Shown piece by piece: positions 31,935 to 42,155 of a stretch of DNA of 64,000 nt. The notes under the pieces were generated by a model. The model made no database searches. It saw nothing but the letters and a program-made list of their open reading frames with translations, and was not told the DNA's origin. Origin of the DNA: Streptomyces polyasparticus. Lineage in GTDB: Bacteria > Actinomycetota > Actinomycetes > Streptomycetales > Streptomycetaceae. The stretch spans positions 415,993-479,992 of the forward strand of contig NZ_JACTVJ010000001.1 in NCBI RefSeq assembly GCF_014493765.1. Direction: 5' to 3'. Position 1 is the stretch's first letter, and each line of letters starts with the position of its first letter. Position numbers and translations under genes: made by a program.

Positions 31935-33044
31935 GTGACCCCCGCCGATCTCTCCCGCACCGTGCTGCGCGCGGTGCGGCACGCCGTGGAGCAGGGGGAG
32001 CTGCACGTGGCCGTGCCCGAGCGGATCGTGGTGGAGCGGCCGCGGCCCGGCGGGCGCGGGGACTACGCGACCAACGCCGCCCTGCAGCTGGCCGGCGCCG
32101 CCAAGCGGCCGCCGCGCGAGATCGCCCGGCTGCTCGCCGATGAGCTCACCCGCGAACCGGGGATCACCGAGGTCGAGATCACCGGCCCCGGATTCCTGAA
32201 CATCACGCTCGCCGGCGACCGGGACCAGTCCGTCGTACGGGAGATCCGCGCCGCGGGCGACCGCTATGGTCACGCCCCCGGACCCACCGGACAGATCGTC
32301 CAGCTGCACTTCCGCGCCGAGCTGCGCGCCGCCGTCTGGTGCGATGCGCTGCGGCGGATCCTGCGCTCCCAGGGCGCCCTCGTCCGCACCACGTGCGAGC
32401 AGGCGCCCCCCGCCGAATGGGCCGCGCTCGGCATCCGTGTCGACGCCCACGGCACCCCGCCCGCCCCCGGCCTGGCGCTCACGCAACCCGTGCCCGCGCC
32501 GCGCCCCACGAGCGAGCTCGGCCCCGACGCCACCCGCTGGGCCCTGCTGCACGCCGCCGCCCACGACCGTCCCCGTATGACGGCGGACCTCCTGGTGCAG
32601 CACGAGGACAACCCCCTCTTCCGGGTCCGCTACGCCCACGCCCGCACCCGCGCGCTCACCCGCAACGCCGCCGACCTGGGCTTCACCGCCGACCCCGGCC
32701 CCGTACAGGAAGCTCCACAAGAAGCCGCGCGGGAAGCCGCACACGAAGTCGCACAACAAGCCGCACAAGAAGCCGCACACCAAGCCACAACCCTGCAGGC
32801 CGCCCTCTCCGACCACCCCCGGATCCTCGCGCAGTCCGCAGAGCAGCACGCCCCCGACCGCCTCGCCCGCCACCTGATCGTGATCGCCGACGCGGTCCTC
32901 GACTTCCAGTACGCCGTCCTGCCCCGAGGCGACGAGAAACCCGAGGCCGCCCACCGCGCCCGGCTCGCGCTCGCCGAAGCCGCCGGGACGGTGCTCGCCG
33001 GTGGCCTGTCCCTGCTCGGCATCGACGCCCCCGAACACCTCTGA
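31935..33044 (+). CDS. nrtL: ArgS-related anticodon-binding protein NrtL
   Basis: A 369-residue protein that keeps the N-terminal additional domain of arginyl-tRNA synthetase (residues 1-110, with RGDYATNAALQLAGAAKR) and the C-terminal DALR anticodon-binding helices (about 235-369). It lacks the HIGH and KMSKS catalytic motifs, so it cannot aminoacylate. Residues about 256-283 are a 12-bp-period repeat (EAAHEVAQQAAQEAA). GTG 31935 has TACGCT seven bases upstream, so the mRNA may be leaderless. It precedes lysA by 23 bases, in an order conserved in Streptomyces. Confidence 0.85.
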   Translation: MTPADLSRTVLRAVRHAVEQGELHVAVPERIVVERPRPGGRGDYATNAALQLAGAAKRPPREIARLLADELTREPGITEVEITGPGFLNITLAGDRDQSVVREIRAAGDRYGHAPGPTGQIVQLHFRAELRAAVWCDALRRILRSQGALVRTTCEQAPPAEWAALGIRVDAHGTPPAPGLALTQPVPAPRPTSELGPDATRWALLHAAAHDRPRMTADLLVQHEDNPLFRVRYAHARTRALTRNAADLGFTADPGPVQEAPQEAAREAAHEVAQQAAQEAAHQATTLQAALSDHPRILAQSAEQHAPDRLARHLIVIADAVLDFQYAVLPRGDEKPEAAHRARLALAEAAGTVLAGGLSLLGIDAPEHL

Positions 33045-33067
33045 GATCTGAGAGAGACACAGAAGAG

Positions 33068-34459
33068 ATGAGCCGTTCCGCCCACCCCGCCGGGCCCCGC
33101 CACGCCGACGTCCTGCCCGAGGGCCACTACACCGCGCCGCCCGCCGACCTCAACGTCCTCGACCCCAAGGTCTGGTCCCGTACGGTCACGCGCGACGCGC
33201 AGGGCGCCCTGACCGTCGGCGGCATCGAAGTGGCGCGCCTGGCCGAGGAGTTCGGCACCCCCGCGTACTTCATGGACGAGGCCGACTTCCGCGCCCGCTG
33301 CCGCGCCTGGCGCGAGGCCTTCGGCACCGAGGCCGATGTCTTCTACGCCGGCAAGGCCTTCCTCTCGCGCGCCGTCGTCAAGTGGCTGTACGAGGAGGGC
33401 CTCAACCTCGACGTCTGCTCCGGCGGCGAACTCGCCACCGCCCTGAGCGCGGGCATGCCCGCCGAGCGCATCGCCTTCCACGGCAACAACAAGTCGGAGG
33501 CGGAGATCGAGCGCGCCGTCGAGGCGGGCGTCGGCCGGATCGTCCTCGACTCCTTCCAGGAGATCGTGCGCGTCGCGCACATCGCCCAGCGCCTGGGGAA
33601 GGTGCAGCCCGTCCTCATCCGCGTCACGGTCGGCGTCGAGGCCCACACCCACGAGTTCATCGCGACCGCGCACGAGGACCAGAAGTTCGGCATCGCCCTG
33701 GCCGGCGGCCAGGCGGCGGAGGCCGTACGGCGCGCGCTGAAGCTCGACGGGCTCGAACTCCTCGGCATCCACAGCCACATCGGCTCGCAGATCTTCGACA
33801 TGGCCGGCTTCGAGGTATCGGCCCGCCGCGTGGTCCAGCTGCTCGCCGCGATCCGCGACGAGCACGGCGTCGAGCTCCCCGAGATCGACCTCGGCGGCGG
33901 CCTCGGCATCGCGTACACCAGCGAGGACGACCCGCGCGAGCCGCACGAGATCGCCAAGGCGCTCAGCGAGATCGTCACGCGCGAGTGCGAGTCCGCGCGG
34001 CTGCGCAGCCCCCGTATCTCCGTCGAGCCGGGCCGCGCCATCGTCGGCCCGACGGCCTTCACGCTCTACCGCGTCGGCACCGTCAAGCACCTGGAGGGCC
34101 TGCGGACGTACGTGAGCGTCGACGGCGGCATGTCGGACAACATCCGCACCGCCCTGTACGACGCCGAGTACAGCGTCGCCCTCGTCTCGCGCAGCTCCAC
34201 CGCCGAGCCGATGCTCTCGCGCGTGGTCGGCAAGCACTGCGAGAGCGGCGACATCGTGGTCAAGGACGCGTTCCTGCCGGCCGACCTGGCTCCGGGCGAC
34301 CTGATCGCGGTGCCGGCGACGGGCGCGTACTGCCGCTCGATGGCGAGCAACTACAACCATGCGCTGCGGCCGCCGGTCGTGGCGGTGAACGACGGCGAGG
34401 CGCGGGTGATCATCCGCCGCGAGACGGAGGAGGACCTGCTCGCCCTGGACGTCGGCTGA
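33068..34459 (+). CDS. lysA: Diaminopimelate decarboxylase
   Basis: A 463-residue PLP enzyme converting meso-diaminopimelate to lysine. The PLP Lys is K96 in VFYAGKAFLS. HSHIGSQIFDM, GGGLGIAY, EPGRAIVG and the CESGD segment with the catalytic Cys are all present. The ATG is preceded by AGAAGAG. The gene begins the aspartate-family run lysA-hom-thrC-thrB. Confidence 0.97.
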   Translation: MSRSAHPAGPRHADVLPEGHYTAPPADLNVLDPKVWSRTVTRDAQGALTVGGIEVARLAEEFGTPAYFMDEADFRARCRAWREAFGTEADVFYAGKAFLSRAVVKWLYEEGLNLDVCSGGELATALSAGMPAERIAFHGNNKSEAEIERAVEAGVGRIVLDSFQEIVRVAHIAQRLGKVQPVLIRVTVGVEAHTHEFIATAHEDQKFGIALAGGQAAEAVRRALKLDGLELLGIHSHIGSQIFDMAGFEVSARRVVQLLAAIRDEHGVELPEIDLGGGLGIAYTSEDDPREPHEIAKALSEIVTRECESARLRSPRISVEPGRAIVGPTAFTLYRVGTVKHLEGLRTYVSVDGGMSDNIRTALYDAEYSVALVSRSSTAEPMLSRVVGKHCESGDIVVKDAFLPADLAPGDLIAVPATGAYCRSMASNYNHALRPPVVAVNDGEARVIIRRETEEDLLALDVG

Positions 34460-34470
34460 CGGAGCCCGAG

Positions 34471-34509
34471 GTGCGTCCGTCCTGCGTCCGACGTAAGACG
34501 GACGGCACC
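34471..34509 (+). terminator. Hairpin after lysA
   Basis: GTGCGTCCGTC (34471-34481) pairs with GACGGACGGCAC (34498-34509) with one bulged base and a 16-base loop. A second GCGGAC/GTCCGC hairpin follows at about 34519-34542. Together they can end lysA transcription. Confidence 0.6.
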
Positions 34510-34566
34510 ACGGGGGCCGCGGACGCCGGATTTCCGGTCCGCGGGTCCCATTGAAATGAAATCGAC

Positions 34567-34615
34567 GTCTCATTATCCGGACCAGGGGCGGAAACCCCGG
34601 TCCGGTGCGTGAGAC
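34567..34615 (+). promoter_or_regulatory. Structured hom leader with overlapping small ORF
   Basis: Nested pairings: GTCTCA (34567) with TGAGAC (34610), a 4/4 internal loop, CCGGACC (34577) with GGTCCGG (34599), and GGGG (34585) with CCCC (34595). The hairpin ends 38 bases before the hom ATG. An 18-codon ORF (ATG 34556, TGA 34610) beginning MKSTSHYPDQ lies across the structure. This looks like an attenuator or regulatory leader; the mechanism is inference. Confidence 0.45.
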
Positions 34616-34652
34616 TGAACCAACCGCAGAAGTTTGAAGGAATCGAGGTCGG

Positions 34653-35945
34653 ATGATGCGTACGCGTCCGCTGAAGGTGGCGCTGCTGGGCTGTGGAGTC
34701 GTCGGCTCTGAGGTGGCCCGCATCATGACGACGCACGCTGACGACCTCACAGCCAGGATCGGTGCGCCCGTCGAACTCGCGGGCGTGGCCGTGCGCCGCC
34801 CGTCCAAGGTGCGCGCCGGCATCGACCCCGAGCTGATCACCACGGATGCCACCGCCCTGGTCAAACGGGGCGACATCGACGTGATCGTCGAGGTCATCGG
34901 CGGCATCGAGCCCGCCCGCACCCTGATCACCACCGCGTTCGAGCACGGCGCGTCGGTGGTCTCCGCGAACAAGGCGCTGCTCGCCCAGGACGGTGCGGCC
35001 CTGCACAAGGCCGCCGAGGACCACGGCGAGGACCTGTACTACGAGGCCGCCGTGGCCGGTGCGATCCCGCTGATCCGCCCGCTGCGCGAGTCCCTCGCGG
35101 GCGACAAGGTCAACCGCGTCCTCGGCATCGTCAACGGCACCACGAACTTCATCCTCGACAAGATGGACTCGTCCGGCGCCGGCTACCAGGAGGCCCTCGA
35201 CGAGGCCACCGCCCTGGGCTACGCCGAGGCCGACCCGACCGCCGACGTCGAGGGCTTCGACGCCGCCGCCAAGGCCGCCATCCTCGCCGGTATCGCCTTC
35301 CACACCCGCGTACGCCTCGACGACGTGTACCGCGAGGGCATGACCGAGGTGACCGCCGCAGACTTCGCCTCGGCGCGCCAGATGGGCTGCACCATCAAGC
35401 TGCTCGCGATCTGCGAGCGCGCCGCCGACGGCGAGTCCGTCACCGCCCGCGTGCACCCGGCGATGATCCCGCTCAGCCACCCGCTCGCCTCCGTGCGCGA
35501 GGCGTACAACGCGGTCTTCGTCGAGGCAGAGGCCGCCGGACAGCTGATGTTCTACGGGCCCGGCGCGGGCGGCGCCCCGACCGCGTCCGCGGTCCTGGGC
35601 GACCTCGTGGCCGTGTGCCGCAACAAGCTCGCCGGGTCGAACGGACCCGGCGAATCCGCGTACACCCGCCTCCCGGTGAGCCCGATGGGCGAGGTCTTCA
35701 CGCGGTACCACATCAGCCTCGACGTGGCCGACAAGCCGGGCGTGCTCGCCCAGGTCGCGACGGTCTTCGCCGAGCACGGCGTATCGATCGATACGGTCCG
35801 TCAGTCGGGCAAGGACGGCGAGGCCAGCCTCGTCGTCGTCACCCACCGCGCCACCGACGCGGCCCTGAACGGGGTCGTGGACCGGCTGCGCAAGCTCGAC
35901 ACCGTGCGGGGTGTCGCCAGCATCATGCGTGTCGAAGGGGAGTAA
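34653..35945 (+). CDS. hom: Homoserine dehydrogenase
   Basis: A 430-residue enzyme reducing aspartate semialdehyde to homoserine. It has an N-terminal NAD(P) fold (VALLGCGVVGSE), a central catalytic domain with GIVNGTTNFIL, and a C-terminal ACT domain (about residues 350-425, ISLDVADKPGVLAQV) for feedback by threonine. Two ATGs lie in tandem (34653, 34656), with GAGG upstream. It precedes thrC by six bases. Confidence 0.97.
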   Translation: MMRTRPLKVALLGCGVVGSEVARIMTTHADDLTARIGAPVELAGVAVRRPSKVRAGIDPELITTDATALVKRGDIDVIVEVIGGIEPARTLITTAFEHGASVVSANKALLAQDGAALHKAAEDHGEDLYYEAAVAGAIPLIRPLRESLAGDKVNRVLGIVNGTTNFILDKMDSSGAGYQEALDEATALGYAEADPTADVEGFDAAAKAAILAGIAFHTRVRLDDVYREGMTEVTAADFASARQMGCTIKLLAICERAADGESVTARVHPAMIPLSHPLASVREAYNAVFVEAEAAGQLMFYGPGAGGAPTASAVLGDLVAVCRNKLAGSNGPGESAYTRLPVSPMGEVFTRYHISLDVADKPGVLAQVATVFAEHGVSIDTVRQSGKDGEASLVVVTHRATDAALNGVVDRLRKLDTVRGVASIMRVEGE

Positions 35946-35951
35946 CAGGAC

Positions 35952-37028
35952 ATGACCGCCACCCGAACCGGCGCCCACCAGTGGCGCGGGATCATCGAGG
36001 AGTACCGCGACCGCCTTCCCGTCAGCGAGGCGACGCCCGTGGTCACGCTCGGCGAGGGCGGCACTCCGCTCGTCCACGCGGAGGTGCTCTCCGAGCTCAC
36101 CGGCTGCGAGGTCCACCTCAAGGTCGAAGGCGCCAACCCGACCGGTTCCTTCAAGGACCGCGGGATGACCATGGCCATCTCCAAGGCCAAGGAGGAGGGC
36201 GCCAAGGCCGTCATCTGCGCCTCCACCGGCAACACCTCGGCCTCCGCCGCCGCGTACGGCGGCAAGGCCGGCATGGTCAGCGCCGTCCTCGTGCCGCAGG
36301 GCAAGATCGCGCTCGGCAAGATGGGCCAGGCCCTCGTGCACGGCGCGAAGATCCTGCAGGTCGACGGCAACTTCGACGACTGCCTCGTATTGGCGCGAAA
36401 CTTGTCCGAGAACTACCCGGTGGCGCTGGTCAATTCGGTCAACCCGGTGCGTATCGAGGGCCAGAAGACCGCCGCGTTCGAGATCGTGGACCGCCTCGGC
36501 GACGCCCCCGACATCCACGTCCTTCCGGTCGGCAACGCGGGCAACATCACCGCCTACTGGAAGGGCTACAAGGAGTACGCGGCCGACGGCATCGCCACCC
36601 ACACGCCCGTCATGTGGGGCTTCCAGGCCTCCGGCGCCAACCCGATCGTGCGCGGCGAGGTCGTCAAGGACCCGTCGACGATCGCGACCGCGATCCGTAT
36701 CGGCAACCCGGCCTCCTGGAGTTACGCGGAGGCCGCGCGTGACGAGTCGGGCGGCCTCATCAGCGATGTGACCGACCGTCAAATCCTGCGCGCCTACAAG
36801 CTGTTGGCCTCCCGCGAGGGTGTCTTCGTGGAGCCCGCCTCGGCCGCTTCCGTGGCCGGTCTGCTCGCGGCCGCCGAGGACGGGAAGCTGGCCAAGGGGC
36901 AGCGTGTCGTCTGCACCGTCACGGGCAACGGCCTCAAGGACCCGGACTGGGCCGTGGCCGGCGCCCCGCAGCCGGTCACCGTACCGATCGACGCCGCCGC
37001 CGCGGCCGAACGGCTGGGCCTCGCCTAG
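35952..37028 (+). CDS. thrC: Threonine synthase
   Basis: A 358-residue fold-type II PLP enzyme converting O-phosphohomoserine to threonine. The PLP Lys is K68 in [22 protein letters not shown] and the phosphate-binding loop [12 protein letters not shown] are present. GGGGAG, formed by the end of hom, serves as ribosome site nine bases upstream, so hom and thrC are an operon. A hairpin (37036-37062) follows. Confidence 0.97.
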   Translation: MTATRTGAHQWRGIIEEYRDRLPVSEATPVVTLGEGGTPLVHAEVLSELTGCEVHLKVEGANPTGSFKDRGMTMAISKAKEEGAKAVICASTGNTSASAAAYGGKAGMVSAVLVPQGKIALGKMGQALVHGAKILQVDGNFDDCLVLARNLSENYPVALVNSVNPVRIEGQKTAAFEIVDRLGDAPDIHVLPVGNAGNITAYWKGYKEYAADGIATHTPVMWGFQASGANPIVRGEVVKDPSTIATAIRIGNPASWSYAEAARDESGGLISDVTDRQILRAYKLLASREGVFVEPASAASVAGLLAAAEDGKLAKGQRVVCTVTGNGLKDPDWAVAGAPQPVTVPIDAAAAAERLGLA

Positions 37029-37035
37029 CACTTGA

Positions 37036-37062
37036 GGACCTGGGGCAATACGCCCCAAGTCC
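37036..37062 (+). terminator. Hairpin after thrC
   Basis: GGACcTGGGGC (37036-37046) pairs with GCCCCAaGTCC (37052-37062) around loop AATAC with one mismatch. It lies 7 bases after the thrC stop and suggests that thrB is transcribed separately or attenuated. Confidence 0.65.
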
Positions 37063-37336
37063 GCGCAGGGGGTGCACAAGGGGCTTGCGACACGCATCGT
37101 GCGCCTCCTGTGCGCCCTATGTCGCCACAGAACCTTCCTTCGATAGGCTGTACCAAACCCGCCCGCCGCATATGCCACTCCATGCGGCCGCCGCCGTCTT
37201 TCGTCGGCCTCCGGGTGCCGGTTCCTCTCCCGCTCGTACGCAGCTCTCGTACAGCTCGTACAGCCGGAGGAGTCCCGGCGAACCCCAGCTCCACCGTGAA
37301 CAATCCCGCAGCACAAGCAAGGAGAGTCAGCGAGCG
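37063..37336 (+). promoter_or_regulatory. thrB upstream region with possible promoter
   Basis: No gene is visible. TAGGCT at 37144-37149 could be a -10 box; a -35 box is not clear. CGTACAGCTCGTACAG is a short direct repeat near 37250. Confidence 0.3.
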
Positions 37337-38254
37337 ATGGCCGGTCCCGCCTTCCGCGCCGCCGCCGTAAGGGTGCGCGTCCCCGCCACCAGCGCAAACC
37401 TCGGCCCGGGCTTCGACGCCATGGGCCTTGCGCTGGGGCTCTACGACGACGTCGTCGTGCGCGTGGCCGACTCCGGGCTGCATGTCGACATCGCCGGCGA
37501 AGGCGCCGAGACCCTGCCGCGCGACGAGTCGCATCTGCTCGTACGTGCGCTGCGTACCGCGTTCGATCTGCTCGGCGGGCAGCCGCGCGGCCTCGAGGTC
37601 GTCTGCGCCAACCGCATTCCGCACGGCCGCGGCCTCGGCTCCTCGTCGGCCGCCATCTGCGCCGGCATCATGGCCGCCCGCGCCGTGACCATAGGCGGCG
37701 ACGCCAAGCTCGACGACACCGCGCTGCTCGAGCTCGCCACCGAGATCGAGGGCCACCCCGACAATGTCGCGCCCTGCCTGCTCGGCGGATTCACGCTCGC
37801 GTGGATGGACGCGGGTGCGGCCCGCGCGATCAGGATGGACATCGCCGATTCCGTCGTTCCGGTGGTCTTCGTGCCCGGCAAGCCCGTCCTCACCGCAACG
37901 GCCCGCGGCCTGCTGCCGCGCAGCGTCCCGCATGTCGACGCCGCCGCGAACGCGGGCCGGGCAGCCCTGCTCGTCGAGGCCCTGACCAGGCGCCCCGAGC
38001 TGCTGCTGCCCGCCACCGAGGACCGCCTGCACCAGGAGTACCGCGCCCCGGCCATGCCGGAGAGCGCCGCCCTGGTCGAGCGGCTGCGCGCCGACGGCGT
38101 GCCCGCAGTGATCTCCGGCGCGGGCCCCACGGTGCTCGCGCTGGTCGATGAAGCGACGGCCGACAAGGTCGCCCAGGTCGCCGGCGAGGGGTGGGCGGCC
38201 AACCGTCTGGCCCTTGATTCCGGCGGAGCGAGCGTGTTGCCGCTTGCGTCCTGA
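37337..38254 (+). CDS. thrB: Homoserine kinase
   Basis: A 305-residue GHMP kinase making O-phosphohomoserine for ThrC. The N-terminal VRVPATSANLGPGFDAMGLA and the ATP-binding loop PHGRGLGSSSAA are intact, as is the third motif GAGPTVLALVD. ATG 37337 has GGAGAG ten bases upstream. It completes hom-thrC-thrB, although a hairpin and 308 bases separate it from thrC. Confidence 0.97.
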   Translation: MAGPAFRAAAVRVRVPATSANLGPGFDAMGLALGLYDDVVVRVADSGLHVDIAGEGAETLPRDESHLLVRALRTAFDLLGGQPRGLEVVCANRIPHGRGLGSSSAAICAGIMAARAVTIGGDAKLDDTALLELATEIEGHPDNVAPCLLGGFTLAWMDAGAARAIRMDIADSVVPVVFVPGKPVLTATARGLLPRSVPHVDAAANAGRAALLVEALTRRPELLLPATEDRLHQEYRAPAMPESAALVERLRADGVPAVISGAGPTVLALVDEATADKVAQVAGEGWAANRLALDSGGASVLPLAS

Positions 38255-38280
38255 CACACGTATGCCGGAGCAGGAGAGGG

Positions 38281-38307
38281 GGAATGTTTGTTGGATCCGG
38301 TAGTGTT
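38281..38307 (+). promoter_or_regulatory. Possible rho promoter (GGAAT-N19-GTT)
   Basis: GGAAT (38281-38285) and GTT (38305-38307) resemble a SigR-type promoter but with a 19-base gap. TAGTGT (38301) could instead be a vegetative -10 box. About 320 bases of untranslated leader would precede rho; no ORF with a ribosome site is visible in it. Confidence 0.3.
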
Positions 38308-38628
38308 AACCTCAAGTCTGCACCCGACGTACGAATGGCGTGGTGCTTCCTGTCCCGTCTCGGGACAACCCTTCTTCCGGGAGCTTCCCCAACTGATCTG
38401 TGCACTGCACTGACCTTTGGCGAGCACGCTCCGGAACCGGCGTGACCCAGCCCAGTGACACAGCACGTATGGGTGGCACAGCTTCGGGAATCGCCGTCAC
38501 CACAGACTCTTCCGCCGCTTGAGGCGGTACCACCGCCCCGGCAGGTCCGCTCCTTACGGACCACCGCCGGACAGCACAACCGGTCGCCGAGCCAGAAGGC
38601 CGACGTCCGCTCCAGGGAAGGACCCTTC

Positions 38629-40605
38629 GTGAGCGACACCACCGATCTGATGGGCGTGACTGACAGCGCCGCGCCCGCCACGGACGCCTCTGCCGCGCCC
38701 ACCACGCGGCGGCGCCGCGGCACCGGCCTCGAGGGCATGGTGCTGGCCGAACTGCAGCAGGTCGCATCCGGCCTCGGGATCAGGGGCACGGCGCGGATGC
38801 GCAAGAGCCAGCTGATCGAGGTCATCAAGGAAGCTCAGGCAGGCGGCTCCGCCCCGGCGAAGGCGTCGGACACAGGCACCGAGTCCAAGCCGAAGCGCCG
38901 GGCGACCTCCAAGGCCCGCACGGAAGCGGCCGCCGACAAGCCGGCCGCAGAGGAGAAGGCCGTCGAGGCCTCCGCTCCCCAGCAGATCGAGATCCCGGGC
39001 CAGCCCGCCTCCGACGACGCTCCCGTCGAGCGCCGTCGCCGTCGCGCCACCGCCGACGCCGGCAGCCCCGAGACCGTGACCGCCGAGGCCAAGGGCGAGA
39101 CCAAGGCCGAGCCGAAGTCCGAGCAGGGCGGCGAGAAGTCCGAGGCCAAGGGCGAGGACAATGCCGAGGGCCGTCGCGAGCGCGGCAACCGCCGTGACCG
39201 CGGCCGTGACCGTGGCCGCGACGAGCAGGGCGGCAAGCAGGGCCAGCGTCAGCAGCAGGGCGGCGGCCGCCAGGAGCGCGGCGACCGTCAGGACCGCGGT
39301 GACCGTCAGGACCGCGGCGGCGACCGTCAGGACCGCAACAACGGCCCGCAGGACGACGACGACTTCGAGGGCGGGCGCCGTGGCCGCCGCGGACGCTACC
39401 GCGACCGCCGTGGCCGTCGCGGCCGCGACGAGATGGGCAACGAGCCGCAGGTCTCCGAGGACGACGTCCTGATCCCCGTCGCGGGCATCCTCGACATCCT
39501 CGACAACTACGCGTTCATCCGTACGTCGGGCTACCTCCCCGGTCCCAACGACGTGTACGTCTCCCTCGCCCAGGTCCGTAAGAACGGTCTGCGCAAGGGC
39601 GATCACGTCACCGGCGCCGTGCGTCAGCCGAAGGAAGGCGAGCGCCGCGAGAAGTTCAACGCCCTGGTGCGTCTGGACTCGGTGAACGGCATGGCGCCCG
39701 AATCCGGCCGCGGCCGCCCGGAGTTCAACAAGCTGACCCCGCTGTACCCGCAGGACCGCCTCCGTCTGGAGACGGACCCGGGCGTCCTGACCACCCGCAT
39801 CATCGACCTCGTGTCGCCGATCGGTAAGGGCCAGCGCGGTCTGATCGTGGCCCCGCCGAAGACCGGCAAGACCATGATCATGCAGGCGGTCGCCAACGCG
39901 ATCACGCACAACAACCCCGAGTGCCACCTGATGGTCGTCCTGGTCGACGAGCGTCCGGAAGAGGTCACCGACATGCAGCGCTCGGTCAAGGGCGAGGTCA
40001 TCTCCTCGACCTTCGACCGTCCGGCCGAGGACCACACCACGGTCGCCGAGCTCGCCATCGAGCGCGCCAAGCGTCTGGTGGAGCTGGGCCACGACGTCGT
40101 CGTGCTGCTCGACTCGATCACGCGTCTGGGCCGTGCGTACAACCTGGCGGCGCCGGCCTCCGGCCGCATCCTGTCCGGTGGTGTCGACTCGACCGCCCTG
40201 TACCCGCCGAAGCGCTTCTTCGGTGCGGCCCGCAACATCGAGGACGGCGGCTCGCTGACCATCCTCGCCACCGCCCTGGTGGACACCGGGTCCCGCATGG
40301 ACGAGGTGATCTTCGAGGAGTTCAAGGGCACCGGCAACATGGAGCTCAAGCTCGACCGCAAGCTCGCCGACAAGCGCATCTTCCCGGCGGTGGACGTGGA
40401 CGCGTCCGGCACCCGTAAGGAAGAGATCCTGCTCAGCGGCGAGGAGCTCGGCGTCGTCTGGAAGCTGCGCCGGGTGCTGCACGCGCTCGACCAGCAGCAG
40501 GCGATCGAGCTGCTCCTGGACAAGATGAAGCAGACGAAGTCCAACGCGGAGTTCCTGCTCCAGATCCAGAAGACGACCCCGGGCATGGGCAACGGCAACG
40601 ACTGA
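38629..40605 (+). CDS. rho: Transcription termination factor Rho
   Basis: A 658-residue Rho. The N-terminal Rho_N helices ([15 protein letters not shown]) are followed by an about 200-residue Lys/Glu then Arg/Asp/Gly-rich insert ([10 protein letters not shown] repeats), typical of actinobacterial Rho and used for RNA binding. Then come the cold-shock RNA domain ([20 protein letters not shown]), Walker [12 protein letters not shown] and Walker [20 protein letters not shown] 38629 has GGGAAGGA six bases upstream. A perfect terminator follows 25 bases after the stop. Confidence 0.97.
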   Translation: MSDTTDLMGVTDSAAPATDASAAPTTRRRRGTGLEGMVLAELQQVASGLGIRGTARMRKSQLIEVIKEAQAGGSAPAKASDTGTESKPKRRATSKARTEAAADKPAAEEKAVEASAPQQIEIPGQPASDDAPVERRRRRATADAGSPETVTAEAKGETKAEPKSEQGGEKSEAKGEDNAEGRRERGNRRDRGRDRGRDEQGGKQGQRQQQGGGRQERGDRQDRGDRQDRGGDRQDRNNGPQDDDDFEGGRRGRRGRYRDRRGRRGRDEMGNEPQVSEDDVLIPVAGILDILDNYAFIRTSGYLPGPNDVYVSLAQVRKNGLRKGDHVTGAVRQPKEGERREKFNALVRLDSVNGMAPESGRGRPEFNKLTPLYPQDRLRLETDPGVLTTRIIDLVSPIGKGQRGLIVAPPKTGKTMIMQAVANAITHNNPECHLMVVLVDERPEEVTDMQRSVKGEVISSTFDRPAEDHTTVAELAIERAKRLVELGHDVVVLLDSITRLGRAYNLAAPASGRILSGGVDSTALYPPKRFFGAARNIEDGGSLTILATALVDTGSRMDEVIFEEFKGTGNMELKLDRKLADKRIFPAVDVDASGTRKEEILLSGEELGVVWKLRRVLHALDQQQAIELLLDKMKQTKSNAEFLLQIQKTTPGMGNGND

Positions 40606-40629
40606 GGCGCCCCCGCCACCGGCTTCTGA

Positions 40630-40668
40630 GCGACGCCCCCGTCACGCACTGCGTGGCGGGGGCGTCGC
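40630..40668 (+). terminator. Intrinsic terminator after rho
   Basis: GCGACGCCCCCG (40630-40641) pairs perfectly with CGGGGGCGTCGC (40657-40668), with a second stem CACGC/GCGTG inside and a following CTTTCTC. It is one of the clearest terminators in the window. Confidence 0.9.
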
Positions 40669-40966
40669 CTTTCTCGTACGCGAAGGTCTTAAGGCGTGGG
40701 ACTTCGGTCCCGTGCACCGGCAAGGGGACGGTCGGCCGCGAGACCTTCGCCACAGAAAATCCTCGATCCCGCCCTTTCTGCCAGATGTGCCAAACTGGAT
40801 GAAATAGCAGGTGAGGGCGGGTTTTCCGGACTGCCGTCGGGGAACTCGGCCAGAAGCTGCGGCACAGCCTGTTCAAGGCTCGCTCTTAAGAACCTCTTAT
40901 GACCCTGTGCAACCCTTTTTGAGGACACGACGTCCAACAAATGGCGGACCGAGGACTGAGGAGCAC
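40669..40966 (+). other. Intergenic region before the LCP gene
   Basis: About 300 bases with no gene seen. A small hairpin GGGACTTCGGTCCC is near 40698. The region is locally AT-richer near 40795-40810 and 40885-40920, where the LCP promoter is probably located. Confidence 0.4.
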
Positions 40967-42100
40967 ATGCCCGACGCGAGCGACACCACCCCCGAGAACG
41001 CCGGACCGCCCAGCGGTCGACGCGGCGCCAAGGGGCGTCGGCGCAAGCCCCGCAGCACCCGCCGCAAGGCCCTGGTGATCACGGCCTGGACCGCGGCGGG
41101 CGTCGTGGTGCTCGGCGGTGCGGGGCTCGGCTACCTCTATTACAAGTTCAACGGCAACCTGCACGGCATCGACATCAACGCGGCGCTCGGCACGGACCGC
41201 CCCGAGGACGTCGACAACGGCTCGATGGACATCCTGGTCCTCGGCTCCGACTCGCGCGCCGGTGACAATTCCAAGTACGGCGGCGGCGACGGCGAGAGCG
41301 CCCGTTCGGACACGGCGATGATCCTGCACGTGTACGAGGGCCACAAAAAGGCGAGCATCGTCTCCATACCCAGGGACACCCTGGTCACCAGGCCCGAATG
41401 CACGACGAACAGCGGCGGCACCGATCCCGGCGGCCCCCGCAGGATGTTCAACGAGTCGTATTCGGTCGGCGGCCCGGCCTGCGCCGTGAAGACCGTCGAG
41501 TCCATGTCGGGAATTCGCATGGACCATTACGTCGAGGTCGACTTCTCCGGATTCAAGAAGCTGATCGACACCCTCGGCGGCGTGGACATCACCACCACCA
41601 AGGCGATATCCGACCCCGACAGCCATCTGAACCTTCCCGCCGGCGCGCACACGCTCGACGGCGAGCAGGCGCTCGGCCTGGTCCGCACCCGGCATGCCGT
41701 CGGCGACGGCGGGGACCTGGGCCGAATACAGCTGCAGCAGGCCTTCATCAAGGCCCTGATCAACCAGATCAAGGACGTCGGGGTGTTCTCCAGCCCCAAG
41801 AAGCTGTACGACCTCGCGGACACCGCCACCAAGGCCACCACCGTCGACTCCGACCTCGACTCGGTGAACCGTCTGATCGGCTTCGCCAACGGGCTGAAGT
41901 CCATCGATGCCAAGGACATGCACATGGTCACGATGCCGGTGGTCTACGACCCGGCCGACCCCAACCGTGTGGTGCCGCTCGAGAAGCAGTCGCAGATGGT
42001 CTGGGACGCGCTGAAGGCCGACAAGCCCATCCCGGCCGCGGCCACCAAGGACTCGGCCGGAGACAAGGGCGACGCCGGCTCCTACGTGGACAGCAACTGA
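40967..42100 (+). CDS. LytR-CpsA-Psr (LCP) family cell-wall ligase
   Basis: A 377-residue membrane protein: a basic cytoplasmic head, one transmembrane helix (about residues 35-57), then an extracellular LCP domain. Family motifs are visible: DILVLGSDSRAGD, RSDTAMILHV, SIPRDTLV, FNESYSVGG, and GEQALGLVRTRHAVGDGGDLGRIQLQQAF. LCP proteins attach wall glycopolymers from undecaprenyl pyrophosphate to peptidoglycan. The basic and acidic residues expected in the active site are present. GAGGAG lies three bases before the ATG. A WecA-type transferase for such polymers is encoded at 47478. Confidence 0.92.
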   Translation: MPDASDTTPENAGPPSGRRGAKGRRRKPRSTRRKALVITAWTAAGVVVLGGAGLGYLYYKFNGNLHGIDINAALGTDRPEDVDNGSMDILVLGSDSRAGDNSKYGGGDGESARSDTAMILHVYEGHKKASIVSIPRDTLVTRPECTTNSGGTDPGGPRRMFNESYSVGGPACAVKTVESMSGIRMDHYVEVDFSGFKKLIDTLGGVDITTTKAISDPDSHLNLPAGAHTLDGEQALGLVRTRHAVGDGGDLGRIQLQQAFIKALINQIKDVGVFSSPKKLYDLADTATKATTVDSDLDSVNRLIGFANGLKSIDAKDMHMVTMPVVYDPADPNRVVPLEKQSQMVWDALKADKPIPAAATKDSAGDKGDAGSYVDSN

Positions 42101-42155
42101 TCCCCGTATTGCCGAAGCTGCCGTCAAGAGCGCCTGACCAGCCAAAACGCCCCCG

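Noticed and set aside
34410-37397. Long open frame antisense to hom and thrC
   Set aside because: It lies wholly opposite two well-supported genes, and its Val/Gly/Arg/Asp-rich composition is typical of shadow frames.
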